Origin: Anthracocystis setariae | Taxonomy: Eukaryota; Basidiomycota; Ustilaginomycetes; Ustilaginales; Ustilaginaceae | Direction: 5' to 3' | DNA: 64,000 bases | Assembly: GCA_928724745.1 (NCBI GenBank) | Contig: CAKMXJ010000039.1 | Coordinates: forward strand, 372,001-436,000 | Shown: positions 50,547 to 61,773 of the stretch, one piece after another | Layout of the letters: each line of letters starts with the position of its first letter | Numbering within the stretch: the first letter of the stretch is position 1 | Position numbers and translations under genes: made by a program | The notes under the pieces: generated by a model | What the model saw: the letters and a program-made list of their open reading frames with translations, nothing else | Told to the model about the DNA's origin: nothing | Database searches by the model: none

Positions 50547-50998
50547 ATGTCAGGTCGAAGCAAAGTGTCGGTTCAGCCGATCAACGTCATCTTCCGCCAT
50601 TTGCAGCAGCAGACAAGAGTGTCGCTGTGGCTCTACGACAACGTCGACTTTCGCATCGAGGGCAAGATCATCGTAAGTATTGGTACCATTCTCGGTAGAC
50701 AGCCTCGGAGTGGACAGCGTACGTGTCTGACATAGCGCTCAAACTGACCGTGGCTTTCGTTCTTTCTGTGCAGGGCTTTGATGAGTTCATGAATGTCACC
50801 TTGGCGGACGCAGAGGAGGTATGGACGAAGAAGGACAAACGAGTGGAACTGGGTCGCATCTTGTTGAAAGGAGACAATATCGTAAGTTTACCGAATGCAT
50901 CGATGGCCATTGGCACAGGAAAGGAGCACTGACATCCTCTTCGCAACGCTTCGCCTCTGCTTGCATCCGTACAGACACTTATCCAGCCAGCAAAGTGA
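50547..50998 (+). CDS. SME1: Small nuclear ribonucleoprotein E, SmE (three exons)
   Basis: Exons are 50547-50672, 50774-50881 and 50975-50998, and the introns of 101 and 93 nt both start GTAAGT and end in CAG. The 85-residue product has the Sm fold: Sm1 ([20 protein letters not shown] with DEFMNV) and Sm2 ([11 protein letters not shown]), ending in TLIQPAK encoded by an eight-codon last exon. N-terminal [15 protein letters not shown] is typical of SmE. SmE is one of the seven Sm proteins forming the ring on spliceosomal U1, U2, U4 and U5 snRNAs. Intron positions fall at GlyPheAsp and after the GDNI motif. It converges on VPS29 with 173 bp between stops. Confidence 0.95.
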
Positions 50999-51171
50999 TG
51001 CCTTGCGTACGCAACTGCACATAATCCTCAATCTCGCTTGGCTTCACGGCATGCCAATGTATTTGTACTCAACCCAGCGTCTTCTCTATTCAAAAGCTCA
51101 CACTCAGCTCCGTTTTCTGATCAAGTAGCGTATGGTATCATTGTCTGAACATGCCCACACTGACAGCGAGC

Positions 51172-52164
51172 CTAGCGACCGCCATACTGGCCGTAACCGG
51201 CTCCAGCGACCCCAGCAGCAGCCGCAGCTCCCGAAGCAGATCGTTGCGATGCCAAGGCGTTGCTGTCTACGTTCTTGCGATATTCAATCTTCTCCACCTT
51301 GACGTCTCCATCGACCAGCTGATAGACATACGTGACCACGACGGCGCCTTGGATATCGAGCACTGAGCCGAGAGTCAGACCACGAGCGTGGGAACCAGAA
51401 ATGGGATGGTCAGTTCAGGACGCTGTGCCGAGCTGTTTGACGGACGGATTTGAATACTTACGAGCAAAACTGGGGGTAGGACCCGGCGCTTCCTTCGGTT
51501 CTTCCTCTTCTTCGTCGTCCCCATCCTTGTTGTTTGCCTCGTGTTGCTTGGTTGCCTGTTTGGAATCGGATGCGGCGTCTTGACCCTTCTTGTTATCTGC
51601 CTTGGCGCTCTTCTTTGCCTTTGCATCATCCGCCTTCTTGTCACCCTTGTTGGCTTCAGCCGAGCCAGCTTGTTCTTTGGCCTTAGCTGCCGCTTTTTCG
51701 GCGATGGCAGCTGCGGAAGCGGGATCTATGAGCGGCCATGTGGGATGCCACGCGCCTGTTGCACTTCCCGGGTTGACAAAGAAACGACCTTCCAGCTCGA
51801 ATGCCTCGAACCGATGTGTGTGTCCAGTAAGCAAGATATCGACATCCATCGCTCTGGCTACAGCAGCCAGCGATTGGGTGTCGCCTGCAGGCACCACTTG
51901 ATGACCATGTAGGACGCCGATACGCAGAGGGGGATGGTTGAGGATCAAACTAGAAGGAAAGTGCGGGTTGTCATCGTAATCGCCCTTGACAAGATGTACA
52001 TCTCCCGCAATGGTGCGTAGGTAGTGGAGGTAGTCGGTGTTGCAGACGTTACCAGTGCAGATGATCTGCTGGATCTTGCCGGGAACAAGCAGTTTCTTGA
52101 ACTTGGCCGGTAGATCATGGGCGCGAAACGGGATGTGAAGGTCTCCTATCACGAGGACAAGCAT
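51172..52164 (-). CDS. VPS29: Retromer subunit Vps29 with a charged insertion (two exons)
   Basis: Exon 1 is 52164-51462, intron 51461-51363 (99 nt, GTAAGT..CTCAG) and exon 2 51362-51172, giving 297 residues. The metallophosphoesterase-like fold is clear: GDLHIPFR at residues 7-14, CTGNVC, KGDYDD, LHGHQ and [11 protein letters not shown]. Exon 2 supplies the final strands ([24 protein letters not shown]) plus an Ala/Gly tail. Vps29 binds Vps35 in the endosomal cargo-sorting retromer. Between about residues 147 and 228 an 80-residue Ala/Lys/Glu-rich insert ending in an acidic run is added, making it much longer than animal Vps29 (~180 residues). Budding yeast Vps29 also carries extra sequence. 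Confidence 0.95.
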
Positions 52165-53142
52165 TTCGACGAGCTACGAGCCGTGCAGGCGTCGTCGGAC
52201 CGAGAAGGATCGATTGCGAGCTTGGGTGCGAGAGGAAACCGGGCAGCGTCCAGCAATTTGTCGAGATGGATGGCTTAGGCTGCAAAGGTGTAAGTAAGGG
52301 CCTGCCAAGACAAGCAAGCTACCACGATGTAGACACAATAATGTGGAGCATGAGCATGCAAACACGCAAGGGCCAACCAACCCCTCAACGCAACACGGGC
52401 GCCGCCTTGAGGCTCGGCTCAACCGCTATGGCATCGGGAACACGATATTTAATAAGTAGATCGGCCAGATTGCATTTAGCTGGAATGGGCCAAGCCAAGC
52501 TCACGCGAAGTGGACTGATAGTCGTGAGGCGTTAGCGTGTCATTATGTTGGAAGAGCCGAAGAGGTCGCGACCCTGAACTGAAAGAAAATAAAAAAAGAG
52601 CACAGCAGAGCGCGTTCGAGGGTCTTTCTGTTGTGCGTTGTGCGTTGTGCGTAAAATGCCCACTCTGACGGACAGAACTTCGGGAATCAAATCAACGCAG
52701 CACATCCCAACTCGAAAACCTCTCAAAAATCGGCCCAAACTCACCCTTTCGTTGGAGGTGCGGGGCCGCCGATTCTATCGGTACCATACTCTAGCCGCAA
52801 ACGCTTGGCAAAAGCTTCCTCTTGCTTCTCTCCATCCATCAAGCACCAGACCACCTGGTCCATCTTCATCACTACTCAACCGCTGCGGAGGGACTCGAGC
52901 CCACACGTCAAGATTCTTGGGCACCTCTTCTGGGTTACTTCGAAAGCTTGCACTCCATAGCAAGCTTGTCCGGCATCTAATCTATCACGTCCGTGTCGAG
53001 ATAGCATTCAGCTCCACTCTTGAGCTCCGACTTCAGCTTCCACCTTGACGGACATGACCGCATAAGATCATAGCGCGCTTGGAAAGGGCCTCTCACTGCT
53101 CCGGGCTAGGTGACTGTGCACCGCTTCGGCATCGCTGCCAAG
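52165..53142. other. Divergent promoter region between VPS29 and SET1
   Basis: About 980 bp between opposed start codons. It includes a GTGCGTT triplication (about 52634-52652). A 136-codon open frame (52638-53048) lies in the SET1 leader but shows no family resemblance. Confidence 0.5.
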
Positions 53143-56100
53143 ATGCCCTCCCACACATATGACAGTAGCCATGCCTCGGCTTCCTCATCTTCGAGGTATC
53201 CTGAGCACAGCTCGTCTCACTCTAGATCGTACGGAGAACGTTATCATGACGATACTCACCGAAGACCGAGGTCCCCAGAGCCGGCTAGATACGCCTACGG
53301 GAAGGACCACCACGATCACCGTCCGCCCAGGTATGATGATGATCAGCGCTCCTATCGCCCTTCGCACGCATCCAGGCATGTGAATGAGCGCGACCACTAC
53401 AGAGAATCATCGTCTCATTCCCGTGACCCGCATTATGACAGCTCTCCACCACCGCACGGTCGCCGTGATCATGAGCACGACAGAAAGCACGACGACCATT
53501 ATCATCGCACCTCTAGTCACCATCGACGCCCATGGTCTCCAGAACCACGCAGTGATCGCGTCGTCAATGGTCGCGACGTACGGGATGAACGAGCCAGCCG
53601 GAACGACCAGAGGCGCTCCGTCGACCACCGCGATTCGAGGCGTTCAGGTACCACAGAAGACAAGCACGCACCTAGCGCTCGACGCTACAGCCGAAGCCCA
53701 GCACGAAGTCGCCATTCACACCCAGATCGCGAGCCAGAAACACGTCGGCCTCTTGCTCATCACGAACCTCCTCGACACCGTCAAGACAGAGGCTTGCGAC
53801 ACCATGGCAGAGACCGCAGCCGGAGTCGGTCTAGGGAGCGCGATCGCGCCGTGCAATCCAGAGATGAGCCGCGTTCTATGACAACGGACCGGCAAAGGGT
53901 TGCCAGTGAGGATGGGCAATTGGTCGAGGACGTTGGCGTCCCTACCAACGACGTCAAACCATTGAATCGCAAGGCACACCCGGATATCGCCGCCGCATCG
54001 TCGACGCCATCCTCACGACCTCGAGAGCAGCCCCGGCACGTGGTGCGAATAGGTCCAGAGGGTTGGGACGACGACGACGACGACGACGACAGACTCGAAA
54101 AGCTAGCAGCAGCCTCCAAACCATCGCACCAAATCAACGGTACACAGGCCCGCTCGGGCGAGTCTGCTCGTTCCCGAGATGCCAACCGTCCAGGCGCCGA
54201 TGTCAGAGCCACGCCCGTCAATGGCTACAAAGACCGACCTTCTCCATCCGAGCATCGTCCTCACGACGATTCCAGGCCAAGGAGAAGGTCGCGCTCGCCG
54301 CCTTCCAGCCGAAGCTCTGCTCTTGGCTCCGGCAGTACATCAGCAACCAGTGCGTCTTCCTCCCAAGCTCTCAAGCCCATCTCTGCGGTCCCTCCAAGGC
54401 AAACAGCCGTCCAACCGACGGAAACGAAGCCGTCATTCGCGCATGTCCCCTTGCCTCACGAGCTGCCTGTGGAGTTGAGAGGTAAGAACTGGATGGCGGC
54501 AACTCCGTACAAGGAGGGCGTCAAGCCTCTGCGTGAGACTGCCGCCGAAAAGCATGTCGTCGATGTCAAAGTCGACGATCCGCGAAGAGGAAGACGAGCG
54601 CGCCCTCGCGACTCGCTCCACAGCGTCAGGTTCGCCTGGGATGCCAACTCGGTCGGCAACAAGCCACTACCCGCACCGCGCAATCTCATTCTGACCAACC
54701 TCTCCGCTTTGATGAAACCCATCGATATCCTGCCCCACATTCGAAGTTTTGGTCGCATCGAGTCGTCAAAGATCGAGATGGATCCCAAGATTGGTCAAAG
54801 TTTAGGTATCTTCACCGTCTCCTTTGCGCACGACTTCGATGAACATGGAAAGCCGCTGCCAGATGCACCGTCCGGTCAAACGTTGCAGCATGGTGGAAAG
54901 ATAGCAAGAGCAGCACACGATGCTCTCAATGGCAAACCGATAGGGCAGACGCGTACGGCGACCTTCCTCGATCGCAATGGAGAGGTGCTAGCTGAGAAAG
55001 TCAAGGAGACCGTCGCCGCCAACGAAGCCAAACTCCGACGCCCACCCATCGTCGCTCCTCCAGTGCCCATGGGCGCATCGCCGTCCACACCGAGCACCAC
55101 CAAGCCCAACATGCCTCCGCCGAATGTTCCTCGTGGGCCACGAGCATCTCTAGCTGCCGCGACGTCACCACAGGTGACTCCTTCATCGCCCTCCGTCCGC
55201 AATGGCTCCGAGAGATACGAAGGCTCATCCGGTCGATGGTCAAGCTCTCGCTACGCCGAAGAGACCAGACCAAAAGAGAGGTCCAGCTTGTCGGACTCGT
55301 ACAATCGCCGACGCGATGGCAATGAGTATAGTTCACACCCAAGCAGACCGTCATTGAGTCGTCGCGACGGGGCAAGTGACCGCCCATCCTCTTCTAGTCG
55401 CACCGAGTCGCAGAAGAAACGAACGGATAAGGTGCCCACGGCAGAGATCATCTCGACGCTGGCCAAGAACAACAGTTCCTACATCTTTATCCCCAAGCCC
55501 AAATCGTGCGACATCGACACGGACGACATCTCGGATCAGCTGGCCAATACGCCCCCACGTTGGGTCAGAGAAGGCGACACTGGCTGGTACGCGGCCTATG
55601 GGTCTCTCAGGGAAGCCAACGCCTGCAAGATCGTGAACGAAACGCTGTCAATCAATGGCTACACGCTCCAGGTCGAGGTTCGCTCTGCCCCGCCCCAAGC
55701 TTCATCGGCAAAGGGGGACTTCAAAAGTGCTTCTTCGGCAGCCCTCGCGACATCGGAGAATCCACGTTCGACTGCGACGGCTGGGCAAGAGCGGCCGTCC
55801 TTCGACGCGGGACTGCGTCCCCTCACAACGGAGGAGAAGCAGAAGACAACATGGACAGCAACCGAGTTGCAGGAAGCTGTGTTCCGCATGCTTCAAAAGG
55901 AGCTGGCCGACACCTTCATTCGGGACGTCAAGAGCAGAGTGGTGGCTCCTCATTTGAATGCCTTTCTCAAACCCAGCGGCGAAGGCGGGCAGATGCTCGC
56001 CAAGGCGGTGATCAAGAGGGCTGTCGTTCCTTTCTCCCACACTGATCGAGGCTTGGCAGCAGCTGGTGCCGACGCGGAGGCGCGCCTGCCATCCTTCCGC

Positions 56101-57501
56101 AAGGTGGCTCCTGCCAAGCCGAAGAAGTCGGTCGCGGAGAGCGATGCGGCCATTTCCAAGGCGAAACGAGACTCGGCAGTAAGCAGCAACGACCGCGGAC
56201 ATGCTCGCAAGACCAAGGACCGAAGAGCCAAGGACTTTTCCAGCTCGGAAGACGAGAGCTCGGCACGGACTCACCGCGGCGATGGTCGCATCCGGTCTAA
56301 GCCTATCGCCAAGAAGCGTGGTGCAGTCCCTCTTCTGGATTCCGACGAAGAGATGGACTCGGACGATGCAACGCCGACAGAGCCGGATGCTGCTTCGCGG
56401 TCAATCTCGGCTTCCGTTGAACCTGCTGCTTCAGGCCAAGAGGAGGATGTCAAGACCAAGAAGAAGGCGAAGGCGGAGCCCAAAGGTACGAAGAAGGGCG
56501 CCGCTAAGAAGGGCACGATCGGCTCTGCTGATCTTGATGTTGAGATGGAGGACGGCGACGAGACAGCCGTCCCCGGGACCGAGGTCTCGGCAAAGACGCC
56601 CAAAGCGAAAGCGAAGCAAGTCAAGACGCCAGCGAAACCACGACCGATCCCGGACGATCCGTTCGAAGCTGGCGTGGTGGAAGACGAAGAAGACTTGTAC
56701 CATCTGCGTAGGGTGCTCGAACGCATCAAGATGGGTGAGCCTCTCACCGAATCCGAATGGCTGGACGAGGCTGAGCTGGAAGAAGAAGCGGAACTAGCCG
56801 CGCTGGCAGCCGGAGCGCCGCCGAGGCATTCCACGGGCTCCGCTCGCACCGAAGGCATGTACCGCATCGCACCCGAGCACAAAGCGCTCCACCTTCCCGA
56901 TCGCAACAAGGCCACCGAAGAAGCCGACTCGGCCGCCAACGCTCACATCCTGCAATCCGCACGCAACAACCGTGCCGACTCACGTCGTCTTGTTCTGGGA
57001 CTCGAGCAGCACAAGCGCGAGACAGCGACGGATACGGACATTTTCAAGTTCAACCAACTGCGCACGCGCAAGAAGCAGCTCAAGTTTGCCAAGTCGCCGA
57101 TTCACGACTGGGGCCTGTATGCGATGGAGTACATCCCCGCCGGCGATATGGTGATCGAGTACGTGGGCGAGGTGGTTCGACAGCAGGTGGCGGATGAGCG
57201 CGAAAAGGCGTACGAACGAGGCGGCAATTTTTCGACCTACCTCTTCCGCGTCGACGACGATTTGGTGGTGGATGCGACGCACAAGGGCAACATCGCAAGA
57301 CTCATGAACCACTGCTGCACGCCCAACTGCAACGCCAAGATCTTGACGCTGAATGGAGAAAAGCGCATCGTCCTGTTCGCCAAAAGCCCGATCAGGGCAG
57401 GCGAGGAGTTGACCTACGATTACAAGTTCCAGAGCTCCGCAGACGACGAAGATGCCATTCCGTGTTTGTGCGGTTCGCCTGGATGTCGTAGGTTTTTGTA
57501 G
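53143..57501 (+). CDS. SET1: Histone H3 lysine-4 methyltransferase Set1 (COMPASS)
   Basis: The 1452-residue protein starts at MPSHTYDSS (first ATG). Residues 1-~270 are Arg/Ser/His/Asp rich with RS dipeptides. An RRM lies near 510-610 (NLILTNLSALMKPIDILPHI) and a second Set1-specific RNA-binding-like domain near 780-850 (SSYIFIPKPKSCDID). The N-SET region (DLYHLRRVLERIKMGEPLTESEW, with the RADSRR motif) precedes a SET domain at 1314-1440. This shows HDWGLYAME, YVGEVV, the cofactor/catalytic RLMNHCCTPNC and ELTYDY, then a post-SET Cys cluster (CLCGSPGC). This is the full fungal Set1 order. The enzyme methylates H3K4 within COMPASS. Its stop lies only 117 bp from the stop of the convergent Clf1 gene. 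Confidence 0.96.
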   Translation: MPSHTYDSSHASASSSSRYPEHSSSHSRSYGERYHDDTHRRPRSPEPARYAYGKDHHDHRPPRYDDDQRSYRPSHASRHVNERDHYRESSSHSRDPHYDSSPPPHGRRDHEHDRKHDDHYHRTSSHHRRPWSPEPRSDRVVNGRDVRDERASRNDQRRSVDHRDSRRSGTTEDKHAPSARRYSRSPARSRHSHPDREPETRRPLAHHEPPRHRQDRGLRHHGRDRSRSRSRERDRAVQSRDEPRSMTTDRQRVASEDGQLVEDVGVPTNDVKPLNRKAHPDIAAASSTPSSRPREQPRHVVRIGPEGWDDDDDDDDRLEKLAAASKPSHQINGTQARSGESARSRDANRPGADVRATPVNGYKDRPSPSEHRPHDDSRPRRRSRSPPSSRSSALGSGSTSATSASSSQALKPISAVPPRQTAVQPTETKPSFAHVPLPHELPVELRGKNWMAATPYKEGVKPLRETAAEKHVVDVKVDDPRRGRRARPRDSLHSVRFAWDANSVGNKPLPAPRNLILTNLSALMKPIDILPHIRSFGRIESSKIEMDPKIGQSLGIFTVSFAHDFDEHGKPLPDAPSGQTLQHGGKIARAAHDALNGKPIGQTRTATFLDRNGEVLAEKVKETVAANEAKLRRPPIVAPPVPMGASPSTPSTTKPNMPPPNVPRGPRASLAAATSPQVTPSSPSVRNGSERYEGSSGRWSSSRYAEETRPKERSSLSDSYNRRRDGNEYSSHPSRPSLSRRDGASDRPSSSSRTESQKKRTDKVPTAEIISTLAKNNSSYIFIPKPKSCDIDTDDISDQLANTPPRWVREGDTGWYAAYGSLREANACKIVNETLSINGYTLQVEVRSAPPQASSAKGDFKSASSAALATSENPRSTATAGQERPSFDAGLRPLTTEEKQKTTWTATELQEAVFRMLQKELADTFIRDVKSRVVAPHLNAFLKPSGEGGQMLAKAVIKRAVVPFSHTDRGLAAAGADAEARLPSFRKVAPAKPKKSVAESDAAISKAKRDSAVSSNDRGHARKTKDRRAKDFSSSEDESSARTHRGDGRIRSKPIAKKRGAVPLLDSDEEMDSDDATPTEPDAASRSISASVEPAASGQEEDVKTKKKAKAEPKGTKKGAAKKGTIGSADLDVEMEDGDETAVPGTEVSAKTPKAKAKQVKTPAKPRPIPDDPFEAGVVEDEEDLYHLRRVLERIKMGEPLTESEWLDEAELEEEAELAALAAGAPPRHSTGSARTEGMYRIAPEHKALHLPDRNKATEEADSAANAHILQSARNNRADSRRLVLGLEQHKRETATDTDIFKFNQLRTRKKQLKFAKSPIHDWGLYAMEYIPAGDMVIEYVGEVVRQQVADEREKAYERGGNFSTYLFRVDDDLVVDATHKGNIARLMNHCCTPNCNAKILTLNGEKRIVLFAKSPIRAGEELTYDYKFQSSADDEDAIPCLCGSPGCRRFL

Positions 57502-57618
57502 CCGTAGCACAGTGATTCGGGAAGGAGGTGTGGTTTTGGCAATGGTATGTGGGAATAGGACGATTGTGGGTTGGAGGTTAGAAATACATTTGGCATTGCA
57601 GAACGAAAAATTTCCTTC

Positions 57619-59868
57619 TTACTCCTCCGTCTGCTGTGGTGGGTCGAGTGAGTGGTCTTTGTTGGTCGCTGAGTTCTGTTCTTGCTGTTGCTTGGCGGCT
57701 TGAGCTGCACGCCAAGCATGAGCCATCTGCAGCAACTTGAACGCGCCCTTGCCCTTGTCTTCATCGTCTGGGAAGATCATATCGTAGTATTCCTCCATGG
57801 CTCCGCTGTCGTCGTCGAGCTGTCTCCTCTTCTTGACGACCCTCGGGAATTTGGCCTCGACGTCGGACAGTGAGACCGTTGTGCCGTGTTGGGTTTCGAA
57901 CGTCTTCCATGCTCCGAGAAGTACGACGCGTTCGTCGTTGAGCTTGCGTGCCTTGAGTGAATCGTATGCACGTTGAAAGATCGCCCGCGCCGCTGAGACG
58001 AGCAACCCCCGTCGCTGCTGCCGCAACGCTTGCTCTTCCTCCGTCAACTCCCTCGGCGCCTTCTCTTCTTCCTCTTCTTCGTCGTCTTCTTCGTCGTCCT
58101 CATCTTCGTCCTCGTCTTCATCCATCGTGTTGGCCTGGTCAATTTTACTCAACGCATAACTGATCCACACCTTGACATGACCGCTCCTCTCCAGCAATCG
58201 CTCATACAACGCCTCCACCCTCTCCCACTCCCTCCCCTGCACCTCGAAATCAATATACGCCTTCCATACGATCTCGGGCATATCCAACCCACCCTCGCCC
58301 TCCTCCGCCTGCCGAACACCCAACTCGAACAATCCCCTGGCGCGCTCCGTGTCGAACAGATTCTTCTCGAGCTCGGCAAACTTGACCCACGTCTGCGAAT
58401 TCGACGCATCCCACTCGAGCGCCTTCTCGTAGATCTTGCGTGCCCGGTCGAACTCCTTGAGCGTCAGCTCGAGCTCGATGTAGCTCGAGAAAAGCTTGAG
58501 TTTGGGACATAGACCGATGGCGGTGCCCATGGTCTTGCGCGCGGCGCCGAGGTCGAGACGACGCACCTCGAAGCGTGCATACTGCACCCAGAGCTTGGCA
58601 AAGGTGAATTGACGATGAGGCACAAGAGCGATGACGGCTTTGTAGACCTCTCGGGCCCGGGAATAGTCGCGCGCCTCGATCTCTTCAAACAGAGCATAGC
58701 GCAGCCAGAGGAAGATGTATCTCCGCCAGTCTCGCTTTTCGGTGGACGAGGGGACGCAGGCGATGGCGCGCTCGTAGACTTCGCGAACGCGCTTGACTGC
58801 AATGTCAAGTTGGTCGGACGAGCCGCCTGAGGAGGAAAGAGCACGGTAGGCATCTTCTTCGAGCCGCGAATAGTCGAACCATGTGTCGTAGTCGATGGTG
58901 CCAGCTTCAGCTGCGGCCGAAAGTTGTTCCTCGTACTGGATTCGACGTTTGCCGATGACGGTATCCTCGACGCTGGCCATGGTGCCAAACTGCTTCTCGA
59001 AGCGAGTGTAGCTCGAATAGATGCCCTCTGATTTCGATCGTGGGAGTCGCTCCAAAGCGTACTTGTAGATGACCCTCGCCCTCTCGTACTCTTTCAACCT
59101 GGTTTCCATCTTTGCGAAGGCCGTGAAAACAGTTTGAGCCTTCTCCATCGCCTCCTCGTCCTCGCCGATATAGTCGAGAGCCATCTGGAAGACGATGCGT
59201 GCCTTCTCCAAGTCGCCCCGGTCTTCTTCGAATTTGGCCCACCGGATCCACTGTTTTGGCGTAGGATGGCAGGTGACGGCCCTCTCCCATATCGCACTGG
59301 CGCGATCCAACTCGCCGTAGCGAACCTCGAGATCAATGTACGCATTCCAAGCTCTCTCCTCGGGCTCCCACTTCATCCATCTCTCGAAGACCTGCCTGGT
59401 ACCCGCGACGTTGCCCAACAACTCTTCCAAGTGGACGTACTTGTACCAAAGCTGATCGATCCTGGGCAAGATGGCCACGGCCCGATCGTATAGATTTCTG
59501 GCATGTTGTACATTGCGCATCTTCAATTCCTGCTCTGTATATCGTAACCAGACGGGCAAAAAGTGCGGATCGACGTCGAGCGCTCTCTCGTAGACGGATC
59601 TGCATCGGTCCATCTGGCCCTGGGACGCCTCCCAGACAGCGTACTTGATCCAAGTGGACATGCTGGTTCGCGTGCGGCGGAGGCGGTCTTCGAATTCGGC
59701 ACGGCGACGGCCGCGGTACTCTTCGAGCTCTTCATAGTCTTCGATCTTCTGCGTGGGTGCGACGGCGGGGGCTTCTTGGCGTTCTTGAGCTTCGCGGAGG
59801 AGTTGCTCGGCAGAGATCTGGATGGGCGCGGGGGCGCGGTTCTTGATGCGGGGCGCTGCACGGGACAT
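57619..59868 (-). CDS. CLF1: Pre-mRNA splicing factor Clf1/Crooked neck (HAT repeats)
   Basis: The protein is 749 residues from [15 protein letters not shown] at 59868; the frame is open 107 codons further upstream but that is leader. Nearly the whole protein is HAT repeats, for example [20 protein letters not shown] then [40 protein letters not shown] and [20 protein letters not shown]. The start [16 protein letters not shown] is diagnostic of Crooked-neck proteins. An Asp/Glu run lies near residues 575-600. Clf1 is a scaffold of the NineTeen/Prp19-associated complex, needed for tri-snRNP joining and spliceosome activation. Confidence 0.95.
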   Translation of the reverse strand: MSRAAPRIKNRAPAPIQISAEQLLREAQERQEAPAVAPTQKIEDYEELEEYRGRRRAEFEDRLRRTRTSMSTWIKYAVWEASQGQMDRCRSVYERALDVDPHFLPVWLRYTEQELKMRNVQHARNLYDRAVAILPRIDQLWYKYVHLEELLGNVAGTRQVFERWMKWEPEERAWNAYIDLEVRYGELDRASAIWERAVTCHPTPKQWIRWAKFEEDRGDLEKARIVFQMALDYIGEDEEAMEKAQTVFTAFAKMETRLKEYERARVIYKYALERLPRSKSEGIYSSYTRFEKQFGTMASVEDTVIGKRRIQYEEQLSAAAEAGTIDYDTWFDYSRLEEDAYRALSSSGGSSDQLDIAVKRVREVYERAIACVPSSTEKRDWRRYIFLWLRYALFEEIEARDYSRAREVYKAVIALVPHRQFTFAKLWVQYARFEVRRLDLGAARKTMGTAIGLCPKLKLFSSYIELELTLKEFDRARKIYEKALEWDASNSQTWVKFAELEKNLFDTERARGLFELGVRQAEEGEGGLDMPEIVWKAYIDFEVQGREWERVEALYERLLERSGHVKVWISYALSKIDQANTMDEDEDEDEDDEEDDEEEEEEKAPRELTEEEQALRQQRRGLLVSAARAIFQRAYDSLKARKLNDERVVLLGAWKTFETQHGTTVSLSDVEAKFPRVVKKRRQLDDDSGAMEEYYDMIFPDDEDKGKGAFKLLQMAHAWRAAQAAKQQQEQNSATNKDHSLDPPQQTEE

Positions 59869-60648
59869 GGTGGGCGGAAGAAAGTGGTGCGGCCGCTGGG
59901 TCTGACGGATGGGGTATGTGGTGATGAGAGGCGCCGTCAGAAGCCCGTTGGTGGTGGTAGTTGGTATGGACGTCAGGATTGGGACGGTGGAAGATGCAAA
60001 TGTGTCACTTTGGCGTCGAGTTGAGCCCAAATTGTGAATTGGCCGAAAAGGTTGAATTTTGTTAGGCCTGCAAAGCGTGCCGGCTGGATGTAAGTTGTGA
60101 AGAATTTCGGCCTGACACAATTCGGCAATTTCTTTTTTTTCTTTTTTTTCGATATGGTGCCAGCTTCCTTGGTGTCCTGGCTTTGGCAACTAGAGAGCAT
60201 CGGTAGACAAGCCGGCAATCTATTCATGGTCATCGCTTTGTGAGCAGCAAGATCTGGGATTCAAATCTAGTTGGAGTTCAGCCTAGATCGCTCATTCTGC
60301 AAGGGCGAGAAGGTGCAGGGAGCAAGCAAGTCTTGTGCAAGGATCGAGTGTGGAGGCAGTCGCGAGTCCGCAACCCGAACCTTGAAGCTGCTAAAGATCT
60401 CATGAGAGTGGCAGTTGGCCGCTCTGACTCGGTTCAACACTGCTTAATTCCCGCCAATCTTATTAATAATCAAGTCGAACTTCTTAATTTTGCTCGACCT
60501 TGAACTGCTATCGCTCCGTCTTCTGATCTTTACGCTGCACACCATTCGCTGTGCTTTCCGCTAGACCAGTCCACGGAATCAGCGCGCTACCATTTGAAGG
60601 CCAATCGCCAGGAGGTCAGTCCTTTACGCACACCGACGTGTCCGCACG
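59869..60648. other. Divergent promoter region between CLF1 and the pyridoxal kinase gene
   Basis: The start codons point away from each other across 780 bp. AT-rich stretches (about 60462-60492) and a T-rich run (60131-60150) are present; no other gene. Confidence 0.55.
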
Positions 60649-61773
60649 ATGGCAGCAGCCAACGTTCCAGATCCATCCCGGATTCTCAGCGTTCAGTCGC
60701 ACGTGGTCTCTGGCTACGTCGGCAATCGATCCGCCACTTTCCCACTCCAACTCCTCGGCTGGGACGTCGACGTTGCCAACACGGTCCAATTCTCCAACCA
60801 CACAGGTTACGGCCGTTGGCGTGGTGTGCGCTTCGATGCGGACCATCTCCAAGAACTGTTTGAGGGGTTGGAGATGAATGGGCTGTTGCGATACTCTCGA
60901 ATGCTCACAGGGTACATGCCCAGCGCAGCGGTGGTCTCGGCGGTACTTGGGCTGGTAAAGAAGCTGCGCAAGCGAAAGGGTGGAGTCGAAGGTGGATTGA
61001 TCTACCTCCTCGATCCAGTCATGGGCGATATGGGCAGAGGAATGTACGTCGCTCAAGAAGTCCTTCCGATTTACCGAGACATGCTGCCCTATGCTACCAT
61101 CATCACACCGAACCAGTTCGAAGCACAAGCTTTGACCGGCATCGACATCACCGACCTCGCCTCGCTCAATAACGTCATTCTCACCCTCCACAAGAAGCAC
61201 AGAGTACCCCACGTGATCATCACCTCGGTCGAGCTGCCAGATCAAGATCTCGCCACGATTGGGGCGCACAAGAACTTGCCAGACGGACGACCGGCCATGC
61301 TCCAAGTTGGATCGAGCTGTGACATTCAGCTCAGCTCAGAAGGGGAAAGGCAAGAACCGGATATCAAGGAAAAAGATTTGGAGATTTGGTTGATCCAGTT
61401 CCCCGAAGTGCAAGGATACTTTTCTGGCGTGGGTGATATGTTCGCTGCGCTTACACTCGGACGCTTCCAGTCCGAAACAGAATCTTCCTCTACAATGTCA
61501 GCACACACCAACGGGGTGCAAACGAAGCCTCTCACCGCAATTGCAAGGGCGAGCGAGCTGGCAATTGCGTCTCTCCAGGGAATCCTCGCCAATACATGTC
61601 AAATCATCGATGAGGTGGAGAAGAGCCTCCCACCATCGGACGGGTCCAAGGAGACGTCGGAGGCACAAGAGCGAGTGGATAGAATGAGGAGGAGGGAGTT
61701 GAGGGTGGTGCAGAGTAAGAAGCAAATCGAGTCGCCCACGATCGTATACAGAGCTAGGTGGATCAGTGCGTAG
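60649..61773 (+). CDS. Pyridoxal kinase (Bud16/PDXK family)
   Basis: The 374-residue ribokinase-fold protein opens with ILSVQSHVVSGYVGNRSATFPLQLLGWDVD (substrate-binding strand and helix) and VQFSNHTGYGRWRG (lid). DPVMGDMGRGMYV and TPNQFEAQALTG follow, then the anion-hole/catalytic GVGDMFAALTLG (Asp near residue 263). It phosphorylates pyridoxal, pyridoxine or pyridoxamine with ATP to make the PLP cofactor used, for example, by the aminotransferase at 37.6 kb. The C-terminal ~50 residues are charged. The last three codons and the stop lie inside the first copy of a 36-bp direct repeat. Confidence 0.95.
   Translation: MAAANVPDPSRILSVQSHVVSGYVGNRSATFPLQLLGWDVDVANTVQFSNHTGYGRWRGVRFDADHLQELFEGLEMNGLLRYSRMLTGYMPSAAVVSAVLGLVKKLRKRKGGVEGGLIYLLDPVMGDMGRGMYVAQEVLPIYRDMLPYATIITPNQFEAQALTGIDITDLASLNNVILTLHKKHRVPHVIITSVELPDQDLATIGAHKNLPDGRPAMLQVGSSCDIQLSSEGERQEPDIKEKDLEIWLIQFPEVQGYFSGVGDMFAALTLGRFQSETESSSTMSAHTNGVQTKPLTAIARASELAIASLQGILANTCQIIDEVEKSLPPSDGSKETSEAQERVDRMRRRELRVVQSKKQIESPTIVYRARWISA

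Noticed and set aside
52880..52925. Another tRNA B-box-like sequence (GGCTCGAGTCC on the minus strand)
   Set aside because: No matching acceptor stem or D arm could be found around it.
52638..53048. 136-codon plus-strand frame upstream of SET1
   Set aside because: Basic, low-information sequence in a divergent promoter, with no splice path into SET1 needed because SET1 has its own ATG.
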